Positions 60,797 to 64,000 of a stretch of 64,000 bases of DNA are shown one piece after another (the first letter of the stretch is position 1; the number at the start of each line of letters is the position of its first letter). A program made the position numbers and the translations under genes. Origin of the DNA: Nymphaea colorata (Eukaryota > Streptophyta > Magnoliopsida > Nymphaeales > Nymphaeaceae). The stretch lies in the NCBI RefSeq assembly GCF_008831285.2, contig NC_045147.1:23460981-23524980 (forward strand), in the 5' to 3' direction. The notes beneath the pieces are model-generated. The model saw nothing but the letters and a program-made list of their open reading frames with translations. It searched no databases and was not told the origin of the DNA.

Positions 60797-60840
60797 GGGG
60801 CCATCCGATTTCATCAAATTAGATAAAGTCGGATGACCCC
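60797..60840. repeat. Short inverted repeat, 18-bp arms
   Basis: GGGGCCATCCGATTTCAT (60797-60814) and the reverse complement of 60823-60840 (GGGGTCATCCGACTTTAT) match at most positions, with an 8-nt loop. Confidence 0.8.
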
Positions 60841-61614
60841 GATTCATTAACTTATATTCAAGCAGGTGAACCTATTTCCCCACCCCTCCCACTTTCTCCC
60901 CTCTGCCCTTGCCCTTCCCCCCTTCTCTCCATTCAATCCCTTCTCACCTGTGCAACTCTCCCAGAGTGCAGACAGCGAGTTGGTGCTTTAACGGATGGCA
61001 AAACCTTGATGGAAGCGTCCTTTTCTGGTATGACTCTCTCTCTCTTAAGGGTTTGGTTTCCAGCAATCCATGGCCAACTGTCGTACTACCTTTATTTTTG
61101 CTTTTTCTTTTGGCTTAAGGAGCTGCCAGAGGGCAGCTCTTTTCTGCAGCAAGGGGTGGCTTCAGGAGCAGCCCATTTTCATTTTTTTGGGCTTAATGAG
61201 CTGCCAATGAAGGGGCTGCTGGAGCAGCTCCTTTTCCTCTACAGGGAGAGAAAGGGTCAGTAAGGAATGCAGAATGAGTGGGGGTTGAGGGAGAAGAAAT
61301 GGGGGTCCGACATTAGATCGCATGAACAAGAGATCATGGAATAAGTGGTGGCCATCCATTGCTTATTCATGAGATACATTGGTTCGGGAGCTTGGATCCT
61401 CACCCATAGCAACGATCGCGGCTTTATTGCATCGGACAGCTCTCTCTCTCTCTCTCTCCCCCTCAGGGCATGCGTAGTCCATCTAGACTGCTATTCTCGC
61501 CAAGACCTGGCCATGGCAATTCATGTTTCCTACGTACATATGTACTGTATGCACATACATATATGGAAAATTTGAAATAAGCTAGTTGTTGGATGGTTGA
61601 ACATTTTACAACTG

Positions 61615-61701
61615 TTGCTAAAAGCACCATAAAGGCATAAACTATTGTTAAAAGCACCATAAATCATTGGTAATGCATTTGTAGCATGGTGCTTTTAGCA
61701 A
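61615..61701. repeat. Perfect 16-bp inverted repeat with a partial middle copy
   Basis: TTGCTAAAAGCACCAT (61615-61630) is the exact reverse complement of 61686-61701. A third direct copy, TTGTTAAAAGCACCAT, lies near 61645. This is the layout of a very short MITE or a solo terminal repeat remnant. Confidence 0.8.
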
Positions 61702-61746
61702 TGCTTTTAATATTCAGTCATTTGGCAACATTCGGCAGTCTAATGG

Positions 61747-61747
61747 G

Positions 61748-61791
<44 letters not shown>
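61747..61791. repeat. (TG)n(TA)n microsatellite
   Basis: Compound run in the right part of the decayed Copia element. Confidence 0.95.
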
Positions 61792-61792
<1 letters not shown>

Positions 61793-62188
61793 ACTTTTCC
61801 CTTTTCATGTAAATATGTTCTTTATTTTATTTTTACCTCTTTTCATGTAATGCAAGTAGGCATTACTGTAATTTTTACTCCACTCAATGGGATTGTAAAA
61901 TGGTTAGGCTGTTGGGCAGTCCCACAGCTAGTTCAGTCCCTTTTGTTCTATCAGAAAAGAATGGACGTCTCTTCTTGTATTAATCATGCATACTTGCATG
62001 GATTTTAGTTATATAATAAAAGCTTTTCATTGTTAATTTACTATTTTATGTGCGTGACTACATCCTATTTTTATCTTTTTCATGGTTGAGTGTATTTATG
62101 TGATGCTTAGAGTTAGAGATTACTTAATGAAAGAATTGTAGAAGCTTTCTAATTTGTATTTAGTAAGAGAGGGTTCAATTATTACACA

Positions 62189-62984
62189 GCCATACATCGC
62201 CAATCTATGAGCAGCACCTTGCCTTGACAAATGATTGAGTGTCAAGATTAAGCAAGGTTATTTGGCATCCGGTTTAGAAGGTTGGTCCAGTTTTTAGAAT
62301 TAAATCTCAACCTTCAGACACAGTGCTGATACCAGGAAAGTATAAAGAACAGCATTATCATGGTTACAGTCTCCATTTGCAGAAATCAATGACTACTGTG
62401 TGGTATGTGATAAAGGAAGAAAGCTGCTATATGGTTGTAAATTCTTATGACAACCATCAAAATGAATATCATCCTTGTCATTGAGTGACTGACTTAATAT
62501 GCACTTTTCAATTCCTCTAAGGAAACAATGCGTATTGACCACAATAATAACCTCAAGGAAAATTTGCATGGGAATTTAAATTTGCACATCTATACAAAGT
62601 ACATTTTCATCAGGCAATATTTATCCAGCATGCCTCCTGTTCCTATTTCCCATATATCCTCCGTTGCCTTCTCTGCTGCCTTGATCTTGCAAGAAAAGAT
62701 TGCTCAACACTTACACGATATACATGCACACGTACGTGCATCAATCATATAAACAGCGAGGTCTGTGTACCTAAAATTTTAAAGTTTGACTACCTTGACA
62801 CTTCTTATCTGGGTTCAAATGATATTCATTAAATGCATTAATAAACCCCTTCATATGAATCGTAAAGTGATTTAGAAGGATGCCTTTGCCTCCACCTGAC
62901 TGTGCAAAAGAAGCTCTGCTCTTGCAAGCTTAATAAAAATATTCTTTCATCAAAAGGCACTCCACCATATAGATTTTGCAACAC
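62189..62984. other. Unassigned AT-rich spacer
   Basis: Lies between the decayed Copia element and the terminal palindrome. Open frames are short and unrecognised. Confidence 0.5.
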
Positions 62985-64000
62985 CCTATTAAAAAGTTCA
63001 GTCTCATATCTGAAATTGTAAAGAATCTTGTGGGACTTTAAAGGGGTTGACTAAGTAATAGATTATTCTATTTCCTAGTTTTTTGGGGCTGGAATTGAAA
63101 CTACTAAGGAGCAGGTTGGGGTCCACCAAACTAAAACACCGAGCCTAGTGTGCGAGTGGACCGGGTTATTATAATAATACCAGAGTCAGTTCAACACTTT
63201 GACCTATGGTTCTACATATATAGATGTGTGTGCCTTGAGAGAGATAGCATACAACGGCCTACTGAAAAGTTTAGCCTCGTATCTAAGATCGTGAAGAATC
63301 TTTTAGGACTTATAAAGGTGTTGGCTAAGTGATAAATTGTTCTGTATTTCCTAAACTTGTCAGAGCTGGAACCCAAGCTACTATGACGAGGGTTGTGATC
63401 CACCAAACTATGAGCCTAAGCTTGACGTGGGAGTGAGTTATTCTTATGGTTGCACTAGCATCATCAGACACAACAATAGAGATTCTTCCAAATTCGCTCT
63501 AAATTGGAAAATGGCCCACTTCCTTAAAGCAAAGTTGGAAGTATCTCTATTGTCGTATTTGATGATGCTAGCATAATCAGAAGAATGACTCGCTTCCATG
63601 CCGGGCTTAGACTCCTAATTTGATAGAACTCAACCCACTCCCTAGCAGCTTCAGTTCTAGTCCCAAAAAGACTAAGAACCAAGACAATCTATCACTTAGC
63701 CAATCCCTTTATAAGTTTCCCAAGATTCTTTACAATTTTAGATACAAGATTAAAATTTTCAATTGAGTGTTATAATCCACCCCACTTAAGGCACAAGCGT
63801 CGGTGTGTGTGGGGCCATAGGTCCAAGTCTTGAACTGGTTTTGATATCATTGTAATAGTCTGGCTCACTCTCACACCAAGCTTGGATCTTGGTTTGGCGG
63901 TTCCCAAACTACCCCGGTACCCCCTAGCAGCTTCGGTTTCCGCCCCAAAAAAATTTAAGAACCAAGACAATCTAAGACTTAATCAACCCCTTTATAAATC
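62985..64000. repeat. Large nested inverted repeat (A-B | B'-A'), truncated by the window edge
   Basis: The dyad centre is near 63513: CTAGCATCATCA at 63455-63466 mirrors 63560-63571. The left arm holds two related units of about 250 bp in direct order, A (about 62985-63245) and B (about 63246-63490). Both contain the order AG..T.GTCTC/CCTCG-TATCT, GAAGAATCTT, TATAAAGG, AAGTGATA, and GTGATCCACCAAACT or similar. The right arm holds their reverse complements, B' (about 63530-63779) and A' (about 63780 to beyond 64000), in mirrored order. Matches continue to the window end. Arm identity looks like 75-85% by eye. Confidence 0.9.

Larger units (their letters stand above)
58740..62188 (+). mobile_element. 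Decayed, internally deleted Copia retrotransposon
   Basis: An LTR-like left end finishes in ACA at 59274, directly followed by TGGTATCAAAG, a mutated methionine-tRNA primer site. A gag remnant follows at about 59400-60010, with frames broken. Most of pol is missing. A remnant of the RNase H end lies at about 60160-60535, with CDNKSVIYVAG, THFHERTKY-like and YYVRKELL motifs. The final GTGACACCGTAAGTTTAAGG (60527 onward) parallels the end of the intact Copia element. A right LTR-like block (about 61790-62188) resembles 58890-59274: GCA.T.CTGTAATTTTT, ATTTTAG..ATATAATAAAA, and AAGCT.TCTAATT.GTA then GTAAGAGAG. The LTRs are strongly diverged and hold microsatellites. Confidence 0.75.

Noticed and set aside
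1-64000. CRISPR arrays, rRNA, full-length tRNA genes, organelle insertions
   Set aside because: None seen. The only tRNA-like signals are retrotransposon primer sites and one weak A/B-box pair.

Overview
This is nuclear DNA of a flowering plant. The evidence is spliced genes with GT-AG introns whose products are plant-specific in architecture (a CUL1-type cullin, a cysteine-tryptophan CW-domain protein, an SNF4/KIN-beta-gamma SnRK1 subunit, and a ZFN-type CCCH protein), AT-rich introns of up to about 6.9 kb, and Copia and hAT-like elements. I cannot name the species from sequence alone.

All four host genes lie on the minus strand. Read right to left they are: the last coding exon of a CCCH zinc-finger gene (56970-57338); a complete SNF4 gene (CDS 37562-53241, 13 coding exons, 485 codons); a complete CW-type zinc-finger gene (CDS 14182-32188, 11 coding exons, about 1671 codons); and the 5' two thirds of a CUL1 gene (CDS from 7819 down to base 1, 16 exons or parts of exons, 540 codons) that runs off the left edge. 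I rebuilt the exon chains by hand from GT-AG boundaries, reading phase and remembered family sequence. The phases close for all three long genes.

The space between and inside these genes is largely repeat-derived. SNF4 intron 5 holds an intact 5,327-bp Copia retrotransposon (43972-49298) with a 407-bp LTR pair differing at one position, a GTTAC target duplication, a PBS, a PPT and one uninterrupted 1,442-codon gag-pol frame. A decayed Copia relative lies at 58.7-62.2 kb. The CW-gene introns carry two copies of a small non-autonomous hAT-like family; one is flanked by a perfect 8-bp duplication and sits inside one half of a local sequence duplication, so the other half shows the empty site. 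An eight-unit tandem array of about 204 bp lies at 11144-12681. A nested inverted repeat with its dyad near 63513 fills the last kilobase.

The host genes do not form a pathway cluster. CUL1 is the SCF ubiquitin-ligase scaffold, SNF4 is a regulatory subunit of the SnRK1 energy-sensing kinase, the CW protein is a presumed histone-methylation reader, and the CCCH protein is a presumed RNA-binding protein. I found no convincing new multi-gene system. The most noteworthy items are the young Copia insertion and its LTR hairpin, the hAT insertion with its local empty site, the tandem array, the long palindrome, and a few unassigned exon-like segments at 12.9-13.4 kb.
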